The notes under the pieces: generated by a model
What the model saw: the letters and a program-made list of their open reading frames with translations, nothing else
Told to the model about the DNA's origin: nothing
Databases searched by the model: none
Origin: Chitinophagaceae bacterium
GTDB lineage: Bacteria; Bacteroidota; Bacteroidia; Chitinophagales; Chitinophagaceae
DNA length: 64,000 nt
Assembly (NCBI GenBank): GCA_017307755.1
Contig: JAFKGQ010000008.1
Span: 310,001 to 374,000, forward strand
Direction of reading: 5' to 3'
Part shown: positions 41,537 to 49,360 of the stretch, one piece after another
How the letters are laid out: the number at the start of each line of letters is the position of its first letter
How positions within the stretch are numbered: position 1 is the stretch's first letter
Position numbers and translations under genes: made by a program

Positions 41537-42341
41537 CCACCGACGGCGTGCAGCCCGTGGCGGGGGGGCAGGGATTGACGGTGTTGCCTCCGCCGGGATT
41601 GGGGTTTTTATGGCGTTGTCCAAAACCCGGTGTATCCTCGATATCGAAATAGTATAAATAGTCTTCCCCATCGAAGGTGCACGTTTGCACAGGCAGCATG
41701 ATCAGCGTCAGTTGGAGCCCCACCGGCTTGGCCGTACCGGCCTCATACATTTCCGTAACGGGGTAGGCGCCAAAATGGAAGGCCACACCGGCTGCCCCCT
41801 GGCATTGGAGTTCTCCCAGAAACCCGTCCACCGGGTTGTTCAGGTTGCGTATATCATACCACACCGCCCTGGACTCTATAAAATCCTTCCGGCAGGAATA
41901 CGCCACTTCCTGCAGCAGGGGGACCCTGTTCTGTTGGAAATAGGTGACCATCGTATCGGCCAGGTCCTTGGTCAATTCCACGATGCTGCTGTCCACAGGA
42001 TGGATGATGTAATACTTCCCGACATCTTGCTCCGAATCATTCACAGGCACAAAGATCAAAGTGGTCGTGTCCCGGTAACTCACCGGGATACCGGCAACCG
42101 CACCGCTCATCGTACAATAAGTAGCAAAATATGCTTTCATCCTGATGATAGTGTCGTCAGACGCGATCGTTCCCAGCAGCTTTTCAAAATTGGCGGTGGT
42201 GCAATAAATGGAATAGGTATCCGTCTTCCCGATACATTGGGATAACACCGGATGTTTTTTCTTCATAAAATTGCCGATGACGGCGTGGTCGATGTCTCTT
42301 CCCACAAAGGATCTGGGAAGGAGCTTGCTTTGACAACTCAT
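41523..42341 (-). CDS. Protein of unknown family with Pro/Gly/Cys tail
   Basis: This 272-residue protein has no signal peptide. The body (residues 1-235) is mixed alpha/beta with several Cys and no motif I know. The last ~35 residues are low-complexity (NPNPGGGNTVNPCPPATG, then CTPSVGGQP) with two Cys and end in a Gly-Gly pair two residues from the stop. It sits mid-operon between a response regulator and the membrane protein. With a papain-fold peptidase in the same operon it could be a processed substrate; this is speculation. Confidence 0.55.
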   Translation of the reverse strand: MSCQSKLLPRSFVGRDIDHAVIGNFMKKKHPVLSQCIGKTDTYSIYCTTANFEKLLGTIASDDTIIRMKAYFATYCTMSGAVAGIPVSYRDTTTLIFVPVNDSEQDVGKYYIIHPVDSSIVELTKDLADTMVTYFQQNRVPLLQEVAYSCRKDFIESRAVWYDIRNLNNPVDGFLGELQCQGAAGVAFHFGAYPVTEMYEAGTAKPVGLQLTLIMLPVQTCTFDGEDYLYYFDIEDTPGFGQRHKNPNPGGGNTVNPCPPATGCTPSVGGQP

Positions 42342-42352
42342 GGTTTAGATGT

Positions 42353-43024
42353 TTAGGTGATTTGATCGGTATTATTTTGACGACAGAGATCCACAAGTTC
42401 TCGCCTCAATCCTTCCATCACCATGCCTACCCGGCTCTGCACCTGGAACTTCTCGAAAAGTGATTCCCGGTACCCGTCGATGGTCCTTTCGGAGAGATAC
42501 ATGGCGGAAGCTATCTGTTTGTAGGTCATATCGCTGCAGGCCAGTTGCAGGAATTCCATTTCCCTTGCGGTGAACTTATCTTCAGGGAGCCTGGCCTTGA
42601 GCGCTGCTGTCCGGACATGGGAGCTATGACAACCGTCCGCGTTGTAATAACCTGTCCTGGCTACCTCCTGCAGCGCCTTTTCCAGTTCGGCCGGATGCAT
42701 GTCCTTTGACAGGTAGGCGCAGCATCCGGCCCTTATCATTTTGATAATGCTGATCTCATCGTCCTTCATCGACAGCGCCACCATCCGGATGACCGGAAAA
42801 CGTTGGGCGACAAAGGCTGCGGTTGCTGGTCCATCCATCACCGGCATATTCACATCCAGCAAAAGTATGTCCGGAACAGATGCGGTCAGGGTAAGTTTTC
42901 TGCAAAGGTCTTCGCCGTTCACTCCATCCATGACCACTTCAAAGCCCGGGAATGTATCTATCAGGGCGCTGAGCGACTTCATGAACAGCAGCTGGTCGTC
43001 CGCGATCCCAACGGAAATCCTCAT
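42353..43024 (-). CDS. NarL/LuxR-family response regulator
   Basis: This 223-residue regulator has a receiver domain with phospho-Asp57 (ILLLDVNMPVMDGP) and a typical LuxR helix-turn-helix (FTAREMEFLQLACSDMTYKQIASAMYLSERTIDGYRESLFEKFQV). It shares the GIADDxxxF, GYYNAD and R-x-G-x-VMEx blocks with the regulator at 39460, so they arose by duplication. It has an 11-bp gap to both neighbours. It is the likely DNA-binding output of the operon. Confidence 0.92.
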   Translation of the reverse strand: MRISVGIADDQLLFMKSLSALIDTFPGFEVVMDGVNGEDLCRKLTLTASVPDILLLDVNMPVMDGPATAAFVAQRFPVIRMVALSMKDDEISIIKMIRAGCCAYLSKDMHPAELEKALQEVARTGYYNADGCHSSHVRTAALKARLPEDKFTAREMEFLQLACSDMTYKQIASAMYLSERTIDGYRESLFEKFQVQSRVGMVMEGLRRELVDLCRQNNTDQIT

Positions 43025-43035
43025 ATGATGTTTTT

Positions 43036-43596
43036 TTAATCTTTTATATTCACCCCGCGCACCGGTGCTACCTCGTGCAATATCCGCCGCAGATCTTCGA
43101 ATGGATAGGCGGTACCGGGCTTCACCGGCAGGCCCGGCGGCGTGGATATGATGTACACCAGGAGCTCTTCCCCTTTCTCCAGGGTCAAACCCGTAATATA
43201 GTAGGCAGGGATCTCCACCAGACGTATGTTATACGCATCCTCAAATTGTTTATCCACCTGACGCAGAGCCGCGTCGATCTTCCGGGCCGTACCGGGTCCG
43301 TAAAGGGAGTTTACCTGCCATCCCTTTCCATCCTGTCCGTGGGAAACCCTGGCATAATAGTCCGGGCTATCCCTGGTCCATACCTGGATATGCCATATCC
43401 CATTGGTCTGAAGACAGGCCTGGGCGCTTTTTTCGGAGTTCCTCAGATCTGAATACGATATGGTGCACACTTCTATCGATTGCGCGACGCCAAAGGAATC
43501 CCGCGGCAATGGCTGCTGCATATAGCCGACCCAGGAACCGAGTTCGTCCGCAATTTGTTTCAGCTCTTCCTTTTCAAGTAAATGTAATGTCGCCAT
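43036..43596 (-). CDS. Protein of unknown family in the peptidase operon
   Basis: This 186-residue soluble protein has no signal peptide and no motif I know. Its first ~45 residues look helical; a beta-rich part follows (WHIQVWTRDSPDYYARVSH, GWQVNSLYGPGTARKIDAAL). It lies 10 bp after the peptidase gene and 11 bp before a response regulator gene. Close coupling with the peptidase suggests a partner, inhibitor or substrate, but nothing in the sequence decides. Confidence 0.55.
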   Translation of the reverse strand: MATLHLLEKEELKQIADELGSWVGYMQQPLPRDSFGVAQSIEVCTISYSDLRNSEKSAQACLQTNGIWHIQVWTRDSPDYYARVSHGQDGKGWQVNSLYGPGTARKIDAALRQVDKQFEDAYNIRLVEIPAYYITGLTLEKGEELLVYIISTPPGLPVKPGTAYPFEDLRRILHEVAPVRGVNIKD

Positions 43597-43606
43597 AGTA
43601 AATTAT

Positions 43607-44179
43607 TTATTGGATCCCCGTCCAGCTTAACTTCCAATTGCCCCTCCCATCCAGCGTTGGCAATCCCCCGGAAGCAACGCACCCTCTGTCGGCAAGCGGG
43701 TCTAAAACTATAAAGCTCGTACCCGCCCCAACCCCGACAAATCCCGCGATGAGCACGACATGCGAACCGACCTTATCCAGCTCATAACCGATCTCCACCG
43801 GCCGCCCGGCCCTGATTTCTACTTTTATGGCTTCCAGGAATTGGTCGAGGTCAGGACCGGCAAGTCCATCTATTTTTGCGGGCAGGCTACACACTCGACC
43901 GAAGTGGTTGTATACTTTTTTAATATCGTCAGACTCACACCGGTTGTTGCATTCGTTGGAAGCTGGTTTTTCGCAACACTTCGTCTGATTAAACAAGAAC
44001 TTGGCCATGTCGCATTGCTGGGTGGTGGTGTCCCCATGTTGCCGCAGGACCATTTGCGTACAGGCCGCCCAGCACCAAAAGCCCTGACATTGCTGTATAC
44101 GTTGCAGGTTAGGTACCGTGAGCGGGTCGGGTGTATCCCTTGGAAGGATGGGCACCATCTGTACAAAATTTACCCCCAT
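43607..44179 (-). CDS. Papain-fold (C39/C70-like) cysteine peptidase
   Basis: This 190-residue protein has the papain-like core: oxyanion Gln30 and nucleophile Cys36 in QCQGFWCWAAC (Gln six residues before Cys-Trp), catalytic His140 in GSHVVLIAGF, and Asp160 in FIVLDPL. A Cys-rich insert (CCEKPASNECNNRCES) lies between, which could bind metal or form disulfides. It resembles AvrRpt2-type (C70) or C39-like peptidases. No signal peptide is visible. It is the first gene of the seven-gene operon with two response regulators and a kinase, so its activity is probably tied to signalling. The target is unknown. Confidence 0.78.
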   Translation of the reverse strand: MGVNFVQMVPILPRDTPDPLTVPNLQRIQQCQGFWCWAACTQMVLRQHGDTTTQQCDMAKFLFNQTKCCEKPASNECNNRCESDDIKKVYNHFGRVCSLPAKIDGLAGPDLDQFLEAIKVEIRAGRPVEIGYELDKVGSHVVLIAGFVGVGAGTSFIVLDPLADRGCVASGGLPTLDGRGNWKLSWTGIQ

Positions 44180-44196
44180 GACTATCGTTTTATAAT

Positions 44197-44222
44197 TCGC
44201 AAATCTTTAATCTATCGCAAAT
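44197..44222. repeat. Direct repeat TCGCAAAT x2 before the peptidase operon
   Basis: TCGCAAAT occurs at 44197-44204 and 44215-44222, 18 bp apart, within the 5' leader of the leftward operon. It could be a regulator site; no clear promoter box accompanies it. Confidence 0.3.
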
Positions 44223-44334
44223 TATCAAGGGGTAAGGAATACTACAACGGGAAAAATACGGGTTCTCTCCGGCAAAAAAAAGCGTGTTTTCACCTCATTT
44301 TGATCGCCATTCTGTTTTTTTAGTACCTTAACCT

Positions 44335-44817
44335 ATGCGTAAACAAACCATTTACTCCAGTTTCCTTATCCTCCTGGCAGCAGTCAACCCCTTTTTTTCA
44401 TCGGCACAGCAGAGACAGCAGACTGCCGACTCCATGGCCGTCGTTCATACGATGGATGTATTTGTGGAAGCATTTACCCGTCTTGACTGGCCGGTGTTTA
44501 CAGCTTGTTTTGCAGACAGCGCAACCGCCTTCTTCCCCCCTTCCGCAAAGTTCCCATACAGGGCCGGCAATAAGACGGAGGTCCTGAAGATCTTTAGTAA
44601 GGTGTTTGAAAATGCGCGAAAGATAAAGACCTCACCCCCCTATCTCCCAATAGAGCCCCGGGAGCTGAAAATTCAAATGCTGGGGACCGTCGCTATCGTA
44701 ACATTCATCCTCGACGATCCGGACCTCTTAGGGAGACGTACGTTAGTCCTTAAAAAGGACCAGGACAAATGGCTGATCATACACCTGCACGCATCCGGCA
44801 TGGCCATTCCCAAATGA
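44335..44817 (+). CDS. Exported SnoaL/NTF2-like (DUF4440-type) protein
   Basis: This 160-residue protein has a signal peptide (FLILLAAVNPFFSSAQ) and an NTF2-like domain: ADSMAVVHTMDVFVEAFTRLDWPVFTACFADSATAFFP, LGTVAIVTFILDD, and KDQDKWLIIHLHAS near the end. Many such proteins in Bacteroidota bind a small ligand or are of unknown role. It stands alone. Weak promoter elements (TTTG at 44299, TACCTTAA at about 44325) precede it. Confidence 0.8.
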   Translation: MRKQTIYSSFLILLAAVNPFFSSAQQRQQTADSMAVVHTMDVFVEAFTRLDWPVFTACFADSATAFFPPSAKFPYRAGNKTEVLKIFSKVFENARKIKTSPPYLPIEPRELKIQMLGTVAIVTFILDDPDLLGRRTLVLKKDQDKWLIIHLHASGMAIPK

Positions 44818-44858
44818 TTCTTACAGGCTGCTGACATAGGGCTGTCACTAGGGTCCTT

Positions 44859-44894
44859 CATCTTGCAACAAGATCATCAAAATTATGCAAGATG
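44859..44894 (+). promoter_or_regulatory. Inverted repeat covering a start codon
   Basis: CATCTTGCA (44859-44867) and TGCAAGATG (44886-44894) are perfect 9-bp inverted arms with an 18-nt spacer. The right arm includes the ATG at 44892. It could be an operator or an RNA hairpin that hides the start of the GyrI-like gene. Confidence 0.35.
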
Positions 44895-45542
44895 GAAAAA
44901 CTGGATCTATCAAAATTGTACAAAGACTATTATTCCGCAAAGACAAGCCCTTCGATCATAGAAATAGAACCCGCACGCTTCCTGTCCCTCGCGGGTAAAG
45001 GCGACCCCTCGGATGCGGCATTTACACAGACCATACAAACCCTGTATACCACCGCCTATACCATAAAATTTATATGCAAATCATTGTCAAAAGACTTCAC
45101 CGTCTCAAAGCTGGAAGGCTTATGGTGGTTTGATGAGGAAAAGATCGGGAGTTTTTCCGCCTCCGATGCGCCTGTAAAAGTACCCAGGAACCAATGGGAA
45201 TACAGACTGCTGATCCGTATGCCCGAATTTGTCACAAATGAAATGACCGAAGACGCTATAGACACCGTCATCACAAAAAAACACGTCCAGGAGGCCGGGA
45301 AAGTTCAGCTCTTTTCTATGACGGAAGGGAAATGTGTACAAATACTCCATGTGGGACCCTTTTCAGAAGAGCCAAAAACATTACGGCGTATCAACGACTT
45401 TATCATCGAGAGACAGCTGGCCAGGAACGGGCTCCACCACGAGATCTATCTCTCGGACTTTAGAAAGACCCCGCCTGAAAAATTGAGGACGATCCTCAGA
45501 GAGCCCGTTACTCCCGTCTATAATACCGTCCCCAAAAAATAG
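44892..45542 (+). CDS. GyrI-like small-molecule-binding domain protein
   Basis: This 216-residue soluble protein matches the GyrI-like/SOUL-BacR effector-binding fold: RFLSLAGKGDPSD, LYTTAYTIKF, LEGLWWFDE, WEYRLLIRMPEFV, VQLFSMTEGKCVQILHVGPFSEEPKTL, NGLHHEIYLSDFRKTPPEKLRTILREP. Stand-alone members bind drugs or hydrolyse xenobiotics such as cyclopropane compounds; which applies here is not visible. Its 3' end overlaps the converging membrane gene by 35 bp. Confidence 0.85.
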   Translation: MEKLDLSKLYKDYYSAKTSPSIIEIEPARFLSLAGKGDPSDAAFTQTIQTLYTTAYTIKFICKSLSKDFTVSKLEGLWWFDEEKIGSFSASDAPVKVPRNQWEYRLLIRMPEFVTNEMTEDAIDTVITKKHVQEAGKVQLFSMTEGKCVQILHVGPFSEEPKTLRRINDFIIERQLARNGLHHEIYLSDFRKTPPEKLRTILREPVTPVYNTVPKK

Positions 45543-46608
45543 CGACCGACAGGCTCAGGAACAACAGCGTCAGCCAAAACCATACCCCCATCAGCACACC
45601 CAGATAGATCACAAAAAAAATACAACCCACCACCTTCAGATAGTCGATCATACGGTGAAAAGGGTACAGCTGGAGACTGTTGAGCAATAACAAAATACTA
45701 TAACTCCAAAGGACCAGCAGCAGCGCGTCCGAATAACGTAAAGCCCCCGGCGTAAACCACCCGATGGTAAGGATCTCGGGAACAAGCAAGGTCAGATAGA
45801 ACCACCCATACTGGATAAACCGGCCTCGCAGCGATACGGCCATACCCCGGTAAAAGTCCAGCCGTGTCGCTTCCATTCTTTTTACAAGATGGATCAACAC
45901 CCCATGCCCCAGCAAACCGAAACTATAAAAAAGAAGCACCATCTGCAGGTCATATCGGTCCGGAGCGTTGCCCCTCATGATCAGATACAAAACACCGCAG
46001 CTATAGAGCTTGATCACCAGCAGCAACGTCTTACGCGTAGTAAGTACGTACCGGGTTAAAAAGCCCCGGTAAGACCGCTCCCGCCTCAGGGGCAACCGCC
46101 CCCATCCGGGTCCGCGGACAGACATTCCCGGTATATACAAAAGACGGAGGTACCAGACGGCGCTTATCCCGCAGACGGCTAGAACATACACCAGCACCGC
46201 CATCGTCGGCACATACCAATGTGCGTGAATACCCACCCCCAAAATGATCACAGCATACAAGCTCACCGGCAGGAACAACATACCCTGTACAAACAACAAC
46301 GACCAATACACCCGTCCGGCGCCCGGCAGGGACAACAAGCTAAGAAAAGAGAATTCAGGTCTTTGCAGGATAAAGGTGACAAATCGGATACATTTCCAGG
46401 CGTAAACGCTCCATGCCAGCAGGACTACGCATAGGAAGGATGGATTAGTCAGCATCCCCTGGATCAGTGAGTAATGATATTCCAGCAGCCCCACATCGTT
46501 TGCTCTTCCGACCGCCAGGACCATGATAAAAAAGAGAAAGGCAAGCTGTCCCGCATTTTGTCTGTAAAAAGTCCTGACTATACTTTTAAAGAGTAGCGTA
46601 CTTATCAT
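45508..46608 (-). CDS. ABC transporter membrane subunit (uncharacterised type)
   Basis: This 366-residue protein has about eight to ten hydrophobic helices, for example FLFFIMVLAVGRANDVG, FLCVVLLAWSVYAW, YAVIILGVGIHAHWYVPTMAVLVYVLAV, and the C-terminal VGCIFFVIYLGVLMGVWFWLTLLFLSLSVAIF. It has no recognised named family but lies 1 bp after an ABC ATPase gene in the same direction, so it is the permease of an exporter-like ABC pair. The substrate is unknown. Confidence 0.7.
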   Translation of the reverse strand: MISTLLFKSIVRTFYRQNAGQLAFLFFIMVLAVGRANDVGLLEYHYSLIQGMLTNPSFLCVVLLAWSVYAWKCIRFVTFILQRPEFSFLSLLSLPGAGRVYWSLLFVQGMLFLPVSLYAVIILGVGIHAHWYVPTMAVLVYVLAVCGISAVWYLRLLYIPGMSVRGPGWGRLPLRRERSYRGFLTRYVLTTRKTLLLVIKLYSCGVLYLIMRGNAPDRYDLQMVLLFYSFGLLGHGVLIHLVKRMEATRLDFYRGMAVSLRGRFIQYGWFYLTLLVPEILTIGWFTPGALRYSDALLLVLWSYSILLLLNSLQLYPFHRMIDYLKVVGCIFFVIYLGVLMGVWFWLTLLFLSLSVAIFWGRYYRRE

Positions 46609-46609
46609 A

Positions 46610-47242
46610 TCAATCTACAAATTGAATAGTCCTTGATGCTACCAGTAATTTTCTGTCGAGGGTCAAAGCATCGTGAGGGAAAGCCTGGTGAGAGCTGAAG
46701 ATAAAGCTGGTGGAGAGCTCCCGTCTTCGTTCTTCCATGATCTCCGGCAACAGACGGGCAACTTCCACATCCAGCGTGGCAAGGGGTTCATCGAGTAAGA
46801 TCAGCGAAGGCCGGCCCACCAGGGACAGCAGCAGGGACAGCCTCTTGACCATACCGCTGGAATAAGATCCGATTGGGTTCGTCAGATAGGAATGCACGCC
46901 AAAACAATCTATCAGCTCATCCAGCTGTCCGGCCGGAGCTTTCCGGACGTCGCAATAAAAGTCTGCCAGCTCACGCCCTGTAATAAATGCGGGATATAAA
47001 GGCTCCGCGTCCGCCCAGCTCACCTCCCGTCTGTAAAGTACAGGGCTTTTTCGGCTACTGATGTCATTGATAAATATCTCACCCTCAAAGGGGGTCAAAC
47101 CCGCGATCATCCTGAGCAGCGTCGTCTTCCCCGAACCGTTGATCCCTTGTAACCAATAGATCCCCTTCTCCAATTGCAAAAGAGGGATATCCAGGACAGG
47201 CTCCTGATTGTATTTTTTTTGGGTCTTAAGGATTCTAAGCAT
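46610..47242 (-). CDS. ABC transporter ATP-binding subunit
   Basis: This 210-residue ATPase has Walker A GINGSGKT (about residues 33-40), signature SYSSGMVKRLSLLLSL, Walker B LILLDEP and the H-loop FSSHQAFPHD. Short length and the single membrane partner downstream suggest a CcmA/ABC-2-like exporter. The start, MLRILKTQKKYNQ, faces a divergent promoter region shared with the nitronate monooxygenase gene. Confidence 0.92.
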   Translation of the reverse strand: MLRILKTQKKYNQEPVLDIPLLQLEKGIYWLQGINGSGKTTLLRMIAGLTPFEGEIFINDISSRKSPVLYRREVSWADAEPLYPAFITGRELADFYCDVRKAPAGQLDELIDCFGVHSYLTNPIGSYSSGMVKRLSLLLSLVGRPSLILLDEPLATLDVEVARLLPEIMEERRRELSTSFIFSSHQAFPHDALTLDRKLLVASRTIQFVD

Positions 47243-47317
47243 AGAAGATTGGTCGCTGAAGTGTCTATAATATTACCCGGCTGCCTGAAAATAGTTTTCC
47301 CGGAGGCAGGGTCAAAA

Positions 47318-47333
47318 TGTGACATAGGTCACG
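47318..47333 (+). promoter_or_regulatory. CRP/FNR-like site upstream of nitronate monooxygenase
   Basis: TGTGA-CATAGG-TCACG fits the CRP consensus TGTGA-N6-TCACA with one mismatch; the core GTGAC-N4-GTCAC is a perfect dyad. Its centre is about 42 bp before the likely transcription start set by the -7 box, the class II activator position. Confidence 0.45.
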
Positions 47334-47356
47334 TAACCACCCCGGCATTGCTTCCG

Positions 47357-47364
47357 TACCTTTG
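47357..47364 (+). promoter_or_regulatory. -7 promoter box of the nitronate monooxygenase gene
   Basis: TACCTTTG is an exact TAnnTTTG match ending 20 nt before the ATG at 47385. Confidence 0.5.
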
Positions 47365-47384
47365 TGGCGCTATAATTAAAAACT

Positions 47385-48473
47385 ATGTGGTACAATACAA
47401 AAGCGACGGAACTATTGGGTATTGATTACCCCATCCTGCAAGGCCCTTTTGGCGGAGGCCTCTCCTCCGTGGAGCTGGTGGCGGCCGTATCCAATGCCGG
47501 CGGGCTGGGCGGCTATGGCGCTTACACGCTGGCCCCACTGGAGATCTATGAGCTGGACAAACAGATCAAAGCCGCAACGGATAAACCCTATAACCTCAAT
47601 CTATGGGTGTCGGATACCGATGCGCCGGGGGGTACCGTCAGCGATGAGCAATATGAGCTGGCAAAACAGACATTCAAACCCTACTTTGACGAGGCGGGCA
47701 TCCCCCTGCCGGCCAAACCTGCGCCGTTCAAATCCCGGTTTGAGGACCAACTACAGGTGGTACTGGACATCCGTCCCAGGGTCTTCAGCTTTATGTTTGG
47801 CACATTGCCGCAGGATGTCCTTGAACAATGCCGTCAGCGGGGCATCAGGACCGTTGGCGCAGCCACCACCCTGGATGAAGCCATTGCTTTGGATGCCACC
47901 GGCGTGGATATGATCATCGCCTCCGGTTTTGAAGCGGGTGGTCACCGGCCGTCATTCCTTGCTTCATCAGAGTCTTCGATCACAGGGACTTTTGTATTGC
48001 TACAGTTGATAAGAGAAAAAGTAAAGACCCCGGTGATCGCCGCCGGAGGTATTGCCAGTGGTCGGGGAATCGCGGCCGCATTGACACTTGGGGCCGATGC
48101 AGCCCAGATCGGTACGGCCTTTCTGGCTTGTGATGAATCAAATGCGCTGCCTATCCATAAAAAAATGCTGTTCTCCAATGCGGCAAAATACACCACCCTC
48201 TCCCGGGCATTCACCGGCAGGCTGGGCCGTGGCCTCACCAGCAGGATTGCGGGAGATCTGTCGGGAAAAGAGAAGACCTTTCTACCCTTCCCGCTGCAAA
48301 CCACATTTATATCATCTCTTAGAAAGGCAGCGCTTGAACAGGAAAAATGGGATATGGTACTCTTCTGGGGGGGACAGATCGCACCGATACTCAAACACAA
48401 AAAAGCAGGCCTATTGATGCAGGCATTGATCGAAGGAACAGGTGAATTTTTTAGCCAACAGCTGAAGGCTTAG
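47385..48473 (+). CDS. Nitronate monooxygenase (2-nitropropane dioxygenase family)
   Basis: This 362-residue FMN enzyme of the TIM-barrel type has family blocks YPILQGPFGGGLSSVELVAAVSNAGGLGGYGA, VDMIIASGFEAGGHRPSF, and the FMN phosphate site VIAAGGIASGRGIAAALTLGADAAQIGTAFL. It oxidises alkyl nitronates such as propionate 3-nitronate to carbonyl compounds and nitrite, a detoxification. Length is normal. Its stop codon lies in a tandem 16-bp duplication. Confidence 0.92.
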   Translation: MWYNTKATELLGIDYPILQGPFGGGLSSVELVAAVSNAGGLGGYGAYTLAPLEIYELDKQIKAATDKPYNLNLWVSDTDAPGGTVSDEQYELAKQTFKPYFDEAGIPLPAKPAPFKSRFEDQLQVVLDIRPRVFSFMFGTLPQDVLEQCRQRGIRTVGAATTLDEAIALDATGVDMIIASGFEAGGHRPSFLASSESSITGTFVLLQLIREKVKTPVIAAGGIASGRGIAAALTLGADAAQIGTAFLACDESNALPIHKKMLFSNAAKYTTLSRAFTGRLGRGLTSRIAGDLSGKEKTFLPFPLQTTFISSLRKAALEQEKWDMVLFWGGQIAPILKHKKAGLLMQALIEGTGEFFSQQLKA

Positions 48474-48497
48474 GTCCCCCCGAAGGCTTAGGTCCCC
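48464..48497. repeat. Tandem 16-bp duplication at a stop codon
   Basis: GAAGGCTTAGGTCCCC occurs at 48464-48479 and 48482-48497. The first copy encodes the last two codons and the TAG of the nitronate monooxygenase gene; the second lies in the 26-bp gap before the converging SDR gene. It looks like a small recent slippage duplication. Confidence 0.7.
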
Positions 48498-48499
48498 GC

Positions 48500-49219
48500 T
48501 CAGACCGGCCGCCCTGCAACGAACGCCGCATTCTGACGTTCAAGGGCCTTCATTGCGCTGCCGCGCCAGCTCTCAGCCACAGACGCCGACATAGGATCAG
48601 GGAAGATCTCCTCCTCCCCCTTCTCGATCCCGTCAAAAATGCCTTGGGCGACCAGCTCCGGGGTGCTCTTTGGTATCTCAAAACCCCGGGTCATATCCGT
48701 GTCGACAGGACCTGTAAGGACCGCATGTACCTTTACGTTCCGCTCCGCCAAAAATGCGCGCAATGACTGCGTCAGAGAGAATGCGGCCGCTTTTGAGATC
48801 GAGTAGGCCGCAATAGGCGGTAAAGGTGCAAGGGCCGCCACAGATAAATTGTTCACAATGGCGCCCCGGCTACGGAGCAGCGATGGCAGAAAAGCCTGTG
48901 TCAGACCATATATGCCAAAGAAATTGACGGCAAGGTGCCGCTCGATCAGGGCCCGGTCGTTCAGGTCGTCGTACAGCGACACGCCCGCATTGTTGACCAG
49001 GATATCAAGCGCACCCACTTTCTCCGCGGCTTGTTGTATCTGATCCTCGCTCGTCACATCCAGCATCAGCGGCGTGACGCGCTTATCCGGATGCGTATAG
49101 GTAGTGCGGGTACCCGCATACACCCGCTTTGCGCCTCTCTTCAGCGCTTCTTCCACCAGGGCCCGCCCTATGCCGCGATTAGCCCCGGATATTAAAATGA
49201 CCTTGTCTTTGATGTTCAT
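48500..49219 (-). CDS. Short-chain dehydrogenase/reductase (SDR)
   Basis: This 239-residue Rossmann-fold NAD(P) enzyme has cofactor motif SGANRGIGRAL, NNAG in DILVNNAGVSLYDD, and the catalytic Tyr/Lys in YSISKAA. It is a classical SDR of normal length. It lies divergent from a GlxA-type regulator, with 141 bp between, and may be regulated by it. The substrate is unknown. Confidence 0.9.
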   Translation of the reverse strand: MNIKDKVILISGANRGIGRALVEEALKRGAKRVYAGTRTTYTHPDKRVTPLMLDVTSEDQIQQAAEKVGALDILVNNAGVSLYDDLNDRALIERHLAVNFFGIYGLTQAFLPSLLRSRGAIVNNLSVAALAPLPPIAAYSISKAAAFSLTQSLRAFLAERNVKVHAVLTGPVDTDMTRGFEIPKSTPELVAQGIFDGIEKGEEEIFPDPMSASVAESWRGSAMKALERQNAAFVAGRPV

Positions 49220-49259
49220 ATTACCTGGTTTTATTTTTGTGATCGATAAAATGACAAGA

Positions 49260-49267
49260 CAAATCTA
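49260..49267 (-). promoter_or_regulatory. Possible -7 box of the SDR gene
   Basis: The minus strand reads TAGATTTG, an exact TAnnTTTG match, about 41 nt before the SDR ATG at 49219. Confidence 0.35.
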
Positions 49268-49315
49268 TGACCAATTCAAACCCATAAAGGGTGTGTAATT
49301 AGACCTTGTAGGGGG

Positions 49316-49346
49316 TTGTTTTAGACAAATAGATTTCTTATCTTTA
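49316..49346 (+). promoter_or_regulatory. Promoter of the GlxA-type regulator gene
   Basis: TTG (49316-49318) and TATCTTTA (49339-49346) are separated by 20 bp, the -33/-7 spacing. The ATG is 14 nt downstream. TTAGAC half-sites flank the element and could bind a regulator. Confidence 0.4.
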
Positions 49347-49360
49347 TAAAAAGACCAGTT

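Noticed and set aside
41537..41671. N-terminal extension of the multi-pass membrane protein
   Set aside because: The extension runs out of frame inside the preceding coding gene and is Pro/Arg-rich; the GTG at 41536 directly precedes the first membrane helix.
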